Origin: an uncultured Campylobacter sp. | GTDB lineage: Bacteria; Campylobacterota; Campylobacteria; Campylobacterales; Campylobacteraceae | Direction of reading: 5' to 3' | NCBI RefSeq assembly: GCF_937997465.1 | Contig: NZ_CALKTQ010000315.1 | Coordinates: 1 to 8,250 of the forward strand | DNA length: 8,250 nt | In this document: positions 1 through 6,529 of the stretch, in pieces | Position numbering within the stretch: position 1 is the first letter of the stretch | Layout of the letters: every line of letters starts with the position of its first letter | The notes under the pieces: generated by a model | What the model was told of the DNA's origin: nothing | The model's input: the letters and a program-made list of their open reading frames with translations, nothing else | The model's database searches: none | Made by a program: the position numbers and the translations under genes

Positions 1-1
1 C

Positions 2-127
2 AAGGAGAGCTTGCAGATTTTGCTCATCAGCGCCGTAAACGACGTGCTAAAGATGATCGAGGACGACCGCAAGAACGCCGCGTCAAGGATGCTAGGCGGG
101 TTTGCCGGCATGGGGCTATGGCAATGA
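2..127 (+). CDS. YbaB/EbfC family nucleoid-associated protein, C-terminal end (5' truncated by window)
   Basis: The 41 residues visible run from KESLQILLISAVNDVLK through MIEDDRKNAASRMLGG to a GLWQ end and a TGA stop. The 'isaVNDvlkmiEddrknaas.mlgG' pattern is the C-terminal helix and glycine-rich tail of the small (about 100-110 residue) YbaB/EbfC proteins. Members of this family form dimers that bind DNA as nucleoid-associated proteins, and in many bacteria the gene sits beside dnaX/recR. In C. jejuni a YbaB gene precedes a PDZ protein, ispA and tkt (recalled, not searched), which fits this neighbourhood. The stop codon overlaps the ATG at 124 of the next gene (ATGA), suggesting translational coupling. 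Only the last third or so is present, so the N-terminal part cannot be judged. Confidence 0.85.
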   Translation, partial: KESLQILLISAVNDVLKMIEDDRKNAASRMLGGFAGMGLWQ

Positions 128-1335
128 AATGCGTAGCTATCTCGCGCCGTTTGGACGCGGTTTTTGGGCTCGCGCGGTTAAATTTCGGCGGCGCTTTGGA
201 TAGTACGACTGCAAATTTGAACTCAAATTTAGCTCGCAAATTTTGCTCTCCACTTTTTGCGGTTTTTGTGATTTGCGCATTTGCTGCGTCGCTTAGAGCC
301 GAGCCGCGCCCGACGCAGGATGATTTTAACGCCTGCTTTGAGAAAAACCTGCCTGCCATGGTAAACGTCGCGGGTAACGGCGGTATCGCGATCACGCCAA
401 ATTTAATCGCCGTGCCAAAAGGCGAAATCCCCGTGAAAAACTACGTCAAATTTGACCCGTATCTGGGCCTCTATCTGGTCGCCTCGGACGCCAAACTCGA
501 GCCTATGAAGATGGCCGACGATAACACAACGAAAAAAAGCGACTGGGTCAGCGTCACGCGCGATCTAAACGCGACCGTCTACGGCCACGTAAAGGCGCAG
601 GCACAGGCGCTAGGCGAGCTGGACGTGCTCACGTTTGACGTAAACGGCACGGGTGCCGTGCTAAGTCCGTGCTGCAAGCTACGCGGTATCGCCGTGGGTG
701 GGGACAAATTCGTCCCGAGCCGCTATCTAAGGCACTTTGCGGCGTATAAAGACGTTTACTACGGCGACGTCGGAGCGGTTTTTGAGGAAAAAGACGGCAA
801 GCTCTACGTAAAGAGCGTCGATCCGCTCGGACGCGGCGCAGCGCTGATGGCGGGAGATGAAATTTTAAGCGTAAACGGCGAAAAAATGCAGAGCTTGCGC
901 GAGCTAAACGAGAGGATTTTGTTCGCCAAAAAGGGCGAGCGGCTCAAATTTGAGATCAAGCGCGGCGACGAGGTTTTGAGATTTGGCGTGGCGGTTTCGG
1001 ACGACGCGGCCAAAAAAGAGCAAAAAGCGCCGACGAAAGCGGATAAAAAGGCCGTCTCTAGCGACGCAAAACCCCAGTCCATACCTCAAAGCAGCGATGC
1101 CGCGAGCGTGCAAAAGCTCTACGGAATAACCTTTGACGAGAAGCTAACGGTAAAAAGCGTCGACGCAAACTCGGGCGCGGCCAAATTTGGCGTCAGAGTC
1201 GGCGACAAGCTGATACAAGTGGGGCAAAAGGCTGTCTCAAGCCGCAAAGAAGCGCTCGGCCTGCTCGCTAAAGGCGGCGGTCAAAATTTGCTATTTAGAC
1301 GCAACGGCTTTGACTTTTTTTATAATGCGCGGTAG
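124..1335 (+). CDS. Secreted (periplasmic) protein with two PDZ domains
   Basis: Predicted exported protein. Residue numbers here count from the ATG at 118. A hydrophobic segment at 44-59 followed by SLRA/EP near residue 61 looks like a signal peptide cleavage site. Residues 62-215 contain a beta-rich region ending in a stretch around 176-206 (GTGAVLSPCCKLRG ... PSRYLRHF) that recalls the end of a trypsin-like HtrA fold, but no catalytic Ser motif is seen. PDZ1 is about 218-294 (GDEILSVNGE at 246-255). A Lys/Ala/Ser linker covers 295-330. PDZ2 is about 333-396 (GDKLIQVGQ at 362-370). This is probably a non-proteolytic scaffold or adaptor in the periplasm. Start choice: ATG 124 overlaps the ybaB stop (ATGA) and has GGGG eight bases upstream; ATG 118 is also in frame. 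Either start leaves about 40 residues before the hydrophobic core, unusually long for a signal peptide, and this stretch is AAATTT-rich. A TTG at 217 would give a normal signal peptide but lacks a clear ribosome site. The position before ispA matches C. jejuni Cj1643 (recalled). Confidence 0.82.
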   Translation: MKCVAISRRLDAVFGLARLNFGGALDSTTANLNSNLARKFCSPLFAVFVICAFAASLRAEPRPTQDDFNACFEKNLPAMVNVAGNGGIAITPNLIAVPKGEIPVKNYVKFDPYLGLYLVASDAKLEPMKMADDNTTKKSDWVSVTRDLNATVYGHVKAQAQALGELDVLTFDVNGTGAVLSPCCKLRGIAVGGDKFVPSRYLRHFAAYKDVYYGDVGAVFEEKDGKLYVKSVDPLGRGAALMAGDEILSVNGEKMQSLRELNERILFAKKGERLKFEIKRGDEVLRFGVAVSDDAAKKEQKAPTKADKKAVSSDAKPQSIPQSSDAASVQKLYGITFDEKLTVKSVDANSGAAKFGVRVGDKLIQVGQKAVSSRKEALGLLAKGGGQNLLFRRNGFDFFYNAR

Positions 1336-1364
1336 TCGCTGGCGGCAAATTTAACGCCTTTGTG

Positions 1365-1387
1365 GGCTAAATTTGAGAAATTTAGCC
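1365..1387 (+). terminator. Perfect 10-bp stem-loop between the PDZ gene and ispA
   Basis: GGCTAAATTT (1365-1374), loop GAG, then the exact complement AAATTTAGCC (1378-1387). No T-run follows, so it is not a canonical intrinsic terminator. It could attenuate or protect a transcript end, or be one of the many AAATTT palindromes of this genome. It lies in the 89-base gap after the PDZ gene and 38 bases before the ispA start. Confidence 0.4.
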
Positions 1388-1424
1388 TGCGCCCGGCCAG
1401 TCGGCAAAATAAAACGGAGAATAG

Positions 1425-2603
1425 ATGCAAAATCAAAATTTAGTGGCAAAATCAAAATTTAGCGGCAATGATCAAATTTGCCTTCAAAGCGCGGCGAAAT
1501 CGTCAAATTTGAGCGAGTCGCAGGCGTTGCCGAAGTGTCAAATTTTGGTTCGCAGTTCGCGCGCGATCTCGTCTCAAAATCGCTCTCAAATTTTAAACTC
1601 GACCAAAGCCAAAACTAGCTCCGAAAATCCGACTCAAAGTCCGAAAAACCGATCAAATTTGATCTTGCTCAACGCGGCAAAAGGCTCGTGTTTTACCTCG
1701 GGCGCAAATTTGCAGCCAAATGCAAACCAAACCGCTCTTAGCGCCGCCGATCAGGACGCGCTTTTAGCCGAGTTTAAGGCGTTTTTGAGCGCGCATTTGC
1801 CAAGTAATCCTAGCTTTCATCCGTGTTTTGACGAGGCGCTTTCTTACACGCTAAAATCGGGCGGCAAGCACTTTCGCGCGATGCTGGTTGCAGGCGTCGT
1901 AGCGGCGGTGCATCCCGAGCGCAAAGAGGCGGCGTTTCACGTCGCGCTGGCATTTGAGACGATGCACAGCTACTCGCTCATCCACGACGATCTGCCCGCG
2001 ATGGACGACTCGGATCTGCGCCGCGGGCAGCCTAGTTTGCACGTCAAATTTGACGAAGTGACGGCGATTTTAGCGGGCGACGCGCTAAACACTCATGCCT
2101 TTTATCAGATAGCAAAAGCTCCGCTGGACGCGGACGCGCGCATAAAATGCGTCGAGATCCTAAGCCGCAACGCCGGCATCTACGGCATGGCGCTTGGGCA
2201 GGCGGTGGATTGCTATTTCGAAAATCAAAAGCTAGGGCTTGAAGAGCTAAAATTTCTGCACATCCACAAGACCGCGCGCCTCATCGCGGCGAGCTTGCAA
2301 GCAGGCTGCGTCGTGGCGGGGCTAGATGAGGCGGAGGCTACGCGCATATACGACATCGGGCTTGATCTGGGGCTGGCGTTTCAGATCGCAGACGACATCA
2401 TCGATGCGACGCAAAGCGCCGAAACGGCGGGCAAGCCGACGCATAACGACGGCGCGAAAAACTCCTTTACCAACCTTCTTGGCGTGGAGGGCGCGGTGCA
2501 GGCTAAAAACGAGCTTATCGCAAAGATAGAGCGCGAGCTAGGCGGCGTGCATGCGGGTATCCGCGCTATCGTGACGGGCCTCATCGACAAGCATCTACGG
2601 TAA
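1425..2603 (+). CDS. ispA: Farnesyl diphosphate synthase (short-chain polyprenyl synthase) with long N-terminal extension
   Basis: Condenses IPP with DMAPP and then GPP to make farnesyl diphosphate, the precursor of undecaprenyl phosphate and quinone side chains; cytoplasmic. All family marks are present: GGKHFRA at 146-152, first aspartate-rich motif DDLPAMD at 188-194 followed by RRG at 199-201, AGDAL at 218-222, the HKTARLI Lys-Thr at 282-283, and the second aspartate-rich motif FQIADDIID at 319-327. The single-gap DDxxxxD form and the HSYSLIHDDLPAMDDSDLRRG context are typical of bacterial IspA rather than long-chain synthases. The protein is 392 residues, whereas the family is usually near 290-300. 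The excess is residues 1 to about 105, a Ser/Asn/Gln/Lys-rich, probably disordered stretch with no known domain. The start is well supported by CGGAGA at 1415-1420, and no other in-frame ATG occurs before the catalytic domain. The gene matches C. jejuni Cj1644 (recalled), where tkt follows directly. Confidence 0.95.
   Translation: MQNQNLVAKSKFSGNDQICLQSAAKSSNLSESQALPKCQILVRSSRAISSQNRSQILNSTKAKTSSENPTQSPKNRSNLILLNAAKGSCFTSGANLQPNANQTALSAADQDALLAEFKAFLSAHLPSNPSFHPCFDEALSYTLKSGGKHFRAMLVAGVVAAVHPERKEAAFHVALAFETMHSYSLIHDDLPAMDDSDLRRGQPSLHVKFDEVTAILAGDALNTHAFYQIAKAPLDADARIKCVEILSRNAGIYGMALGQAVDCYFENQKLGLEELKFLHIHKTARLIAASLQAGCVVAGLDEAEATRIYDIGLDLGLAFQIADDIIDATQSAETAGKPTHNDGAKNSFTNLLGVEGAVQAKNELIAKIERELGGVHAGIRAIVTGLIDKHLR
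1428..1465 (+). repeat. 19-bp tandem duplication at the start of ispA
   Basis: The unit CAAAATCAAAATTTAG(T/C)GG occurs at 1428-1446 and again at 1447-1465 with one mismatch. A degenerate third partial copy follows to about 1479. The unit length is not a multiple of three, so the two copies are read in different frames. It lies directly after the ATG. Confidence 0.85.
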
Positions 2604-2690
2604 ATTTAGCTTAAATTTGCGTTTTAGGCGGTCAAATTTGAGCCGTCAAATTTGCCGTCAAATTTCGCAAATTTTATCCATAACTACAAA
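2604..2690 (+). repeat. AAATTT-rich spacer with direct and inverted repeats downstream of ispA
   Basis: Six AAATTT cores occur between the ispA stop and about 2675. GTCAAATTT is repeated directly at 2631-2639, 2645-2653 and 2657-2665 (spacing 14 and 12). AAATTTGCG (2613-2621) and CGCAAATTT (2666-2674) form inverted arms that would enclose the direct repeats in a stem-loop. No protein-coding potential is seen. It may serve as the ispA transcript end or be a cluster of the genome-wide palindromic motif. Confidence 0.6.
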
Positions 2691-2731
2691 ACTCTATCCG
2701 CTCGGTATAAATAAACGACGTTCTAAACCGT

Positions 2732-2754
2732 GCCGATCCTGCCGTAAAATCGGC
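2732..2754 (+). promoter_or_regulatory. Inverted repeat just upstream of the promoter at 2775
   Basis: GCCGAT (2732-2737) and ATCGGC (2749-2754) are exact complements separated by 11 bases. They end immediately before the expected -35 region of the downstream promoter. This could be an operator for a dimeric regulator or part of a weak terminator for ispA; the sequence does not decide between them. Confidence 0.3.
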
Positions 2755-2774
2755 AAAATTCGGTGTCCTTTTTA

Positions 2775-2783
2775 TGCTATAAT
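2775..2783 (+). promoter_or_regulatory. Extended -10 sigma70-type promoter for the paralogue pair
   Basis: TGCTATAAT (2775-2783) is a perfect extended -10 element preceded by a T-rich run (2769-2773), the form typical of Campylobacter housekeeping promoters, in which the -35 box is poorly conserved. It lies 27 bases upstream of the ATG at 2811, so transcription would begin near 2790. Confidence 0.75.
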
Positions 2784-2810
2784 CTTTTAAATTTATCAAA
2801 AGGAGAGATA

Positions 2811-4061
2811 ATGAAAAAAATAGCCTTATCGCTTGCGCTTTTGTGTGCGGCGGCATTTGCCAAAGAGTACGACTACATGCTAGCTAGCACCGCGCAAAAG
2901 ACTTTTGAGGAGCCGACTTCTAGCTATGAAACCAAGCAAAGCTACGACGCCAAGGCTCGCCGCCTAGAGCTAGTGAGCAGCTCCGAGCTCGCAGACGGCC
3001 TAAAGGGCAAACACAAAGAGATCAGCTACTACAACAAAGCCGGCGAGATGACGAAATTTGAAGCCTATAGCTATGATTTTACCGCGAAAAAATGGATCAA
3101 AGTAACCGAATACAAAGCCGACTATAAAAAAGGCGTTCTCACGCAGGAGTCTAGTTCGTTTATCAGAGGCGTGCCGGAAAATGCTAGCAAAATCATCACA
3201 AAGTACCTAAAAAACGCTAGCGAAGAGATCAGATACGAGCTGGTAAAGGGCAAATGGCAAAAAGCCGCGCTAACCAAAACCGTCGAGAACGCATACGGCG
3301 AGAACGAGCTTATCGTGCTTAGCGTCTGGGACGGCAAAAGATGGCAGCCTAAATCAAAAACGCAGCTGCTCTACGGCGCAGACGGACAGACGCGCGGCTA
3401 TGAGAGCTGGGACTACGAAAACGGCGCGTGGCAAAACCGCGAAAGAAGCACTGTTGCGGGCGACGTGAAGGGCAAATACGAGCAGGTAAGAAGCGTATTT
3501 GAGGACGGCGTGTGGCGCTATGACGAGATGTCAAAGCACGACTACGACGCCTCTAGCGGCAAAGACGTGACGATAAACCTCATCTGGAACGCCGAGCAAA
3601 ACGCATGGGAAAACAATAGCAAAAGCGTCTCGGTCGTAGAGGGCGCGGGCTTCGAGACGGCGGCGTTTTTGTGGGATAAAGAGCGCAAAGAGTGGAAGCA
3701 GGAGTACTCCAACCGCAGCATCTACGACAAGAGCGGCGAGCGTCTGCTAACTCAGCGATACGACACGATGGACGGCAGCGAGAAGTTCGTCTACGGCTAC
3801 AACGAGCGCGGCGATAACGTGAGCGTAGATATCTACGAGCTAGCTAGTGACGAAAACGGCAAAAGATGGGTGCAAAATAAGCGCCTGGAAACGACCTTTG
3901 ATCCGCGCATATTAGCCGACGACGTCGGACACGGCGGCTCGCTGATGTCCTTTGAGATGCCTAGCAGATACGCGGTGACTAGCTTTAAGCAGTTCGTGGC
4001 GGCGGACGGTAAATTTAAGCTCGCTTCAGAGCAGACGTGGAAGTATAAAAGGGTCAAATGA
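2811..4061 (+). CDS. Secreted protein built of about 29-residue Trp/Tyr-rich (YD-like) repeats, paralogue 1
   Basis: Function unknown. The ATG at 2811 is chosen over an in-frame ATG at 2763 because AAAGGAGAG lies at 2798-2806, the promoter -10 box lies between the two ATGs, and translation from 2811 begins with a clean signal peptide (MKKIALSLALLCAAAFA, cleavage after residue 17). The 416-residue precursor has no transmembrane segment after the signal. Tryptophans recur at 95, 149, 178, 207, 235, 266, 295, 353 and 410, a spacing of about 29 or twice that. Each is usually preceded six to eight residues earlier by an aromatic (for example WDYENGAW, WNAEQNAW, WDKERKEW) and followed by a charged strand. 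This suggests stacked beta-hairpins. SIYDKSGE and YGYNERGDN recall YD/RHS-type repeats. The mature part contains no cysteine. Its neighbour at 4212 is a clear paralogue sharing the N-terminal YET.Q.YDAKAR (39-50) and a C-terminal ILA.DV. It is likely a periplasmic, surface or released protein; a toxin role is not supported because no toxin domain is seen. Confidence 0.88.
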   Translation: MKKIALSLALLCAAAFAKEYDYMLASTAQKTFEEPTSSYETKQSYDAKARRLELVSSSELADGLKGKHKEISYYNKAGEMTKFEAYSYDFTAKKWIKVTEYKADYKKGVLTQESSSFIRGVPENASKIITKYLKNASEEIRYELVKGKWQKAALTKTVENAYGENELIVLSVWDGKRWQPKSKTQLLYGADGQTRGYESWDYENGAWQNRERSTVAGDVKGKYEQVRSVFEDGVWRYDEMSKHDYDASSGKDVTINLIWNAEQNAWENNSKSVSVVEGAGFETAAFLWDKERKEWKQEYSNRSIYDKSGERLLTQRYDTMDGSEKFVYGYNERGDNVSVDIYELASDENGKRWVQNKRLETTFDPRILADDVGHGGSLMSFEMPSRYAVTSFKQFVAADGKFKLASEQTWKYKRVK

Positions 4062-4086
4062 TCTTTTACTAGCGGCCCAACTGCGG

Positions 4087-4142
4087 TAAATTTGACGCTT
4101 TGGATTTGGTCAAATTTAATGAGCGCCCGAGCGTCAAATTTA
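4087..4142 (+). repeat. 13-bp perfect inverted repeat between the two paralogues
   Basis: TAAATTTGACGCT (4087-4099) and AGCGTCAAATTTA (4130-4142) are exact complements separated by 30 bases. The whole 150-base spacer (4062-4211) has six AAATTT cores. The stem could form in the mRNA and modulate readthrough from the upstream paralogue into the downstream one. No convincing -10 box is visible in the spacer. Confidence 0.6.
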
Positions 4143-4200
4143 GCTCGTTAAATTTTTCTTTTGCATCAAATTTGACGCCGTTTGGGCGGCTAAATTTAAA

Positions 4201-4206
4201 AAGGAG
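4201..4206 (+). promoter_or_regulatory. Ribosome binding site deciding a GTG start
   Basis: AAGGAG lies five bases before GTG 4212. An ATG overlaps at 4210-4212 but is followed at once by TGA (4213-4215), so it can only make a start-stop dipeptide-less frame. The GTG frame gives the signal peptide and the full protein. Confidence 0.7.
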
Positions 4207-4211
4207 CGAAT

Positions 4212-5483
4212 GTGAGATTTTTTTGGAAAGCGGCGGCGATGGCTGTGATTTGGGCCTTGCCACTAGCTGCGTCGGGCGAAATTTGCCTAAAAAAGACGAG
4301 CTACAAGACGGAGGGCGACGCCGTGCCGCACTACAAATACGAAACGAGCCAAGCTTACGACGCGAAGGCTCGACTACTAGAAAAAATCTACGACGAAATC
4401 AGCGATGAGGGCAAGCGCAGGACGAAAAGCATTGTTAAATTTGACGAAAGAGGCGAGCGCGAGATAGGCAGCGTTGAGTACGATTGGGACTTTGGCGCCG
4501 AAAAATGGCGCAAAGCAGGGTTCTTAAAAACAGAGAGGACAAAGGACGGCGCGTTTGTTTTTATTGATACGCGCGGTCAAAACGGCAAGCTAAACCAAGG
4601 TCAAAAAACCGTCGAAAAGCGAACGGGCGCGACGGAAATCTCTCAAAATTTCACTCTAAAAAACGGCAAATGGACGCCAACTTATCTAATCAAAAGACTT
4701 TATGACGAAAACCACAAAACCACGCTCGTAGCGACCTTTGAGTGGAGCGACAAGGCCAAAAAATGGACTCCGTACGAAAAATCGATATACCGCTATAAAG
4801 GCGACGTCTACGCTAGCTCCGAGGGCTATAAATGGCGCGGCAAATGGGTGCCGCAGACGAAGCATTCGGCCTTTACGGCTGCGGACGGAATGCGCACTGA
4901 GATAAATTTTACGTGGAGCCAGGACGCGTGGCAGCCGCAGGAGAGGACGGTGCAAAAAATAGAGCCAGAGTTTAGGCGTTTTACCGATCTTAGATGCCGC
5001 TGGGACGCCGCAAAGAGCGAGTGGAACGGCTGCTACAAAAACGTGCGCGAGGAGACCGAGCAAGGTCGGCTAAAGTACTCCGCATCGTCGTTTTGGCAGG
5101 GGGAGTCGCAGCGCTGGGGGGTTGTGTTTGAAAACGAGCTTAGCTACGACGCGCGTGGCAACCTGATAAAAAATCGCGAGATGTCTGATGGCGAGCGGCG
5201 CGAGTACGTCTACGCCTACGACGAGGCGGGAAATAACGTATCTTCGGCGCTTCGCGAGCCAGGTGAGAGCGGCAAATGGCGCGAAACGCAAAAGACGGTA
5301 AATGTATTTGAACGTGAAATTTTAGCACGCGACGTCATGGACCGCGGCTTCATCGGCGACTACGTGGCCGCGGGCGAAAACGCGATCAAAAGCAGCAAGC
5401 AGTATTTTTTAGACGGCGATGAGTTTAAGCTAAACGAGACGCTCGAGTGGTTTTACGAAAAATGCGAGCCGTCTCGTGAATGA
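4212..5483 (+). CDS. Secreted protein built of about 29-residue Trp/Tyr-rich (YD-like) repeats, paralogue 2
   Basis: Function unknown; tandem paralogue of the gene at 2811. It starts with GTG at 4212 (AAGGAG at 4201-4206), giving a signal peptide with basic and hydrophobic parts (residues 1-22, cleavage near AASG/EI). The 423-residue precursor shows the same periodic tryptophans at 99, 154, 185, 212, 240, 271, 302, 356 and 413, matching paralogue 1 nearly position for position. Shared blocks are YETSQAYDAKAR (43-54), DFGAEKW near 93-99, the KW.P units, and EILARDV (369-375). Residues 311-342 (YDARGN, then YAYDEAGNN) are the most YD/RHS-like part. Unlike paralogue 1, it has four cysteines outside the signal peptide (25, 262, 274, 418), so disulfides in the periplasm or outside are possible. 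Divergence between the two is high except at the framework residues, suggesting an old duplication. It is probably cotranscribed with paralogue 1. Confidence 0.87.
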   Translation: MRFFWKAAAMAVIWALPLAASGEICLKKTSYKTEGDAVPHYKYETSQAYDAKARLLEKIYDEISDEGKRRTKSIVKFDERGEREIGSVEYDWDFGAEKWRKAGFLKTERTKDGAFVFIDTRGQNGKLNQGQKTVEKRTGATEISQNFTLKNGKWTPTYLIKRLYDENHKTTLVATFEWSDKAKKWTPYEKSIYRYKGDVYASSEGYKWRGKWVPQTKHSAFTAADGMRTEINFTWSQDAWQPQERTVQKIEPEFRRFTDLRCRWDAAKSEWNGCYKNVREETEQGRLKYSASSFWQGESQRWGVVFENELSYDARGNLIKNREMSDGERREYVYAYDEAGNNVSSALREPGESGKWRETQKTVNVFEREILARDVMDRGFIGDYVAAGENAIKSSKQYFLDGDEFKLNETLEWFYEKCEPSRE

Positions 5484-5602
5484 GCCCTATATCGTTCAAA
5501 TTTCGCGCGGCGACGCGATGATATTTGGCTGCGAGGCGGATTTTGGCGTCTAAATTTGACGAGCGGCGGAGTATGGTTTTTAAATAAAATTTAGGAGAAA
5601 AT

Positions 5603-6481
5603 ATGAAAAATTTGGATGAAATTTTACTCTCTTTCGACGAAAGTACACAAAATGTTTTATTTCTAAACGGCAATGGCGCTAAACACCCGGTTTGGGACGA
5701 TGCGGACGAGGTTTTCGCAAAGGCGGTGGAGCAAATTTTAGATAAAAGCCTAGGGCTGAAAAAGGGCGTGGACTATAGCAAAACGCCTAAATTTTATGGT
5801 GCCCGGCCGCTCGCGTTTATCGGCGTGCATGCGCAGATGATCGGGCGAAAAAGCATAGGATTTTTGCTCACGAGCCGGCATCTTTTGGTTAAATTTGACG
5901 CGTCGGCCGTAAATGTCGATGAGGTAGCGGCTGCGTTTAGGCTCGGCAAGTATCTGCAAAACGAGCTGGAAACTCTCGCTTGGCAAGAGCTGGAAAAATG
6001 CGAATTTGAAATCGACGGCGAGATGAAAGCGGCGATGAAAAGGGCGCTAAAAGCCGTTTTAAATGCTATTTTTGAGGACGGAGTCCAAAACGACGAGGCA
6101 AAAATTTCGGATAAACTTTTAGAGTTAGGTCTTGGCGAAGCGCTAAAAACGCCGCTTGACGAGAGTAAGTTATTATCCAAATCGCTCGGCGTTTTTAAGC
6201 CTAGCTCGCCGATTTTTCATAGCTTAGATAGCGCGCTTTTTGGACTCAGTAAACCTTTTGGCGTGATTTTGGACGAGCGCGGGCTCATTAGCCGTGACCT
6301 TATGGAAGAGCCCGTTTTTAGCTCGTGGGATGAGATCGCAGACGCGTCCATAACGGTAAAAGAGGGGGAAGAAGACGTCATAATAATCGGCGAAAAAGAG
6401 CACCAGATACCTCTTGAGCTAAAAGAGAAAAAGGAAAATTTCGCCGAATTTTTAAAATTTACGGCGGCGCTAAAAGCGTAA
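5603..6481 (+). CDS. Cytoplasmic protein of unknown function, possibly two PH-like modules
   Basis: A 292-residue protein with no signal peptide and no membrane segment. AGGAGA at 5593-5598 lies four bases before the ATG. I do not recognise the family. Two segments resemble each other: about 64-104 (an IGFLLTSRHLLVKF core at 85-98) and about 206-290 (FGVILDERGLISRDL at 219-233, then a SSWDEI at 240-245 and alternating hydrophobic strands to a C-terminal helix). 'Gv.lt.rgl..kd......i.W.eI' followed by short strands and a final helix is the style of bacterial PH-like domains; this is a weak inference. The middle (105-190) is helical and Ala/Leu/Glu-rich. Composition, codon use and AAATTT content match the Campylobacter part of the window. 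It sits 119 bases after paralogue 2 and just before tkt, with no functional link evident. Confidence 0.8.
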   Translation: MKNLDEILLSFDESTQNVLFLNGNGAKHPVWDDADEVFAKAVEQILDKSLGLKKGVDYSKTPKFYGARPLAFIGVHAQMIGRKSIGFLLTSRHLLVKFDASAVNVDEVAAAFRLGKYLQNELETLAWQELEKCEFEIDGEMKAAMKRALKAVLNAIFEDGVQNDEAKISDKLLELGLGEALKTPLDESKLLSKSLGVFKPSSPIFHSLDSALFGLSKPFGVILDERGLISRDLMEEPVFSSWDEIADASITVKEGEEDVIIIGEKEHQIPLELKEKKENFAEFLKFTAALKA

Positions 6482-6500
6482 AATTTAAGCCGAATTTTCG

Positions 6501-6506
6501 TATAAT
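6501..6506 (+). promoter_or_regulatory. -10 box of the tkt promoter
   Basis: A perfect TATAAT preceded by AATTTTCG, 24 bases upstream of the tkt ATG and 20 bases after the stop of the preceding gene. AAGGAGA (6519-6525) provides the ribosome site. It indicates that tkt can be transcribed independently of the inserted upstream genes. Confidence 0.7.
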
Positions 6507-6529
6507 CGCATAAAAACTAAGGAGAAAAA

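Noticed and set aside
2763..2810. Upstream in-frame ATG extending paralogue 1 by 16 residues
   Set aside because: It precedes the -10 box, so it would not be in the transcript, and it places residues before a well-formed signal peptide.
4100..4408. Forward 102-codon frame overlapping the start of paralogue 2
   Set aside because: It starts inside the AAATTT spacer, has no ribosome site, and its second half is an out-of-frame reading of the real signal peptide and N-terminus.
4686..5063. Reverse-strand 125-codon open frame
   Set aside because: Lies wholly antisense to paralogue 2, has no ribosome site and a composition expected from the complement of a Lys/Trp-rich gene.
2811..5483. Paralogue pair as RHS/YD polymorphic toxins with immunity gene at 5603
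   Set aside because: No C-terminal toxin domain, no RHS core length, both proteins end in the same conserved block, and the 5603 protein does not resemble an immunity family.
5794..6180. Reverse-strand 128-codon open frame
   Set aside because: Antisense to the 5603 gene; Ser/Ala-rich low-complexity translation without recognisable domains.
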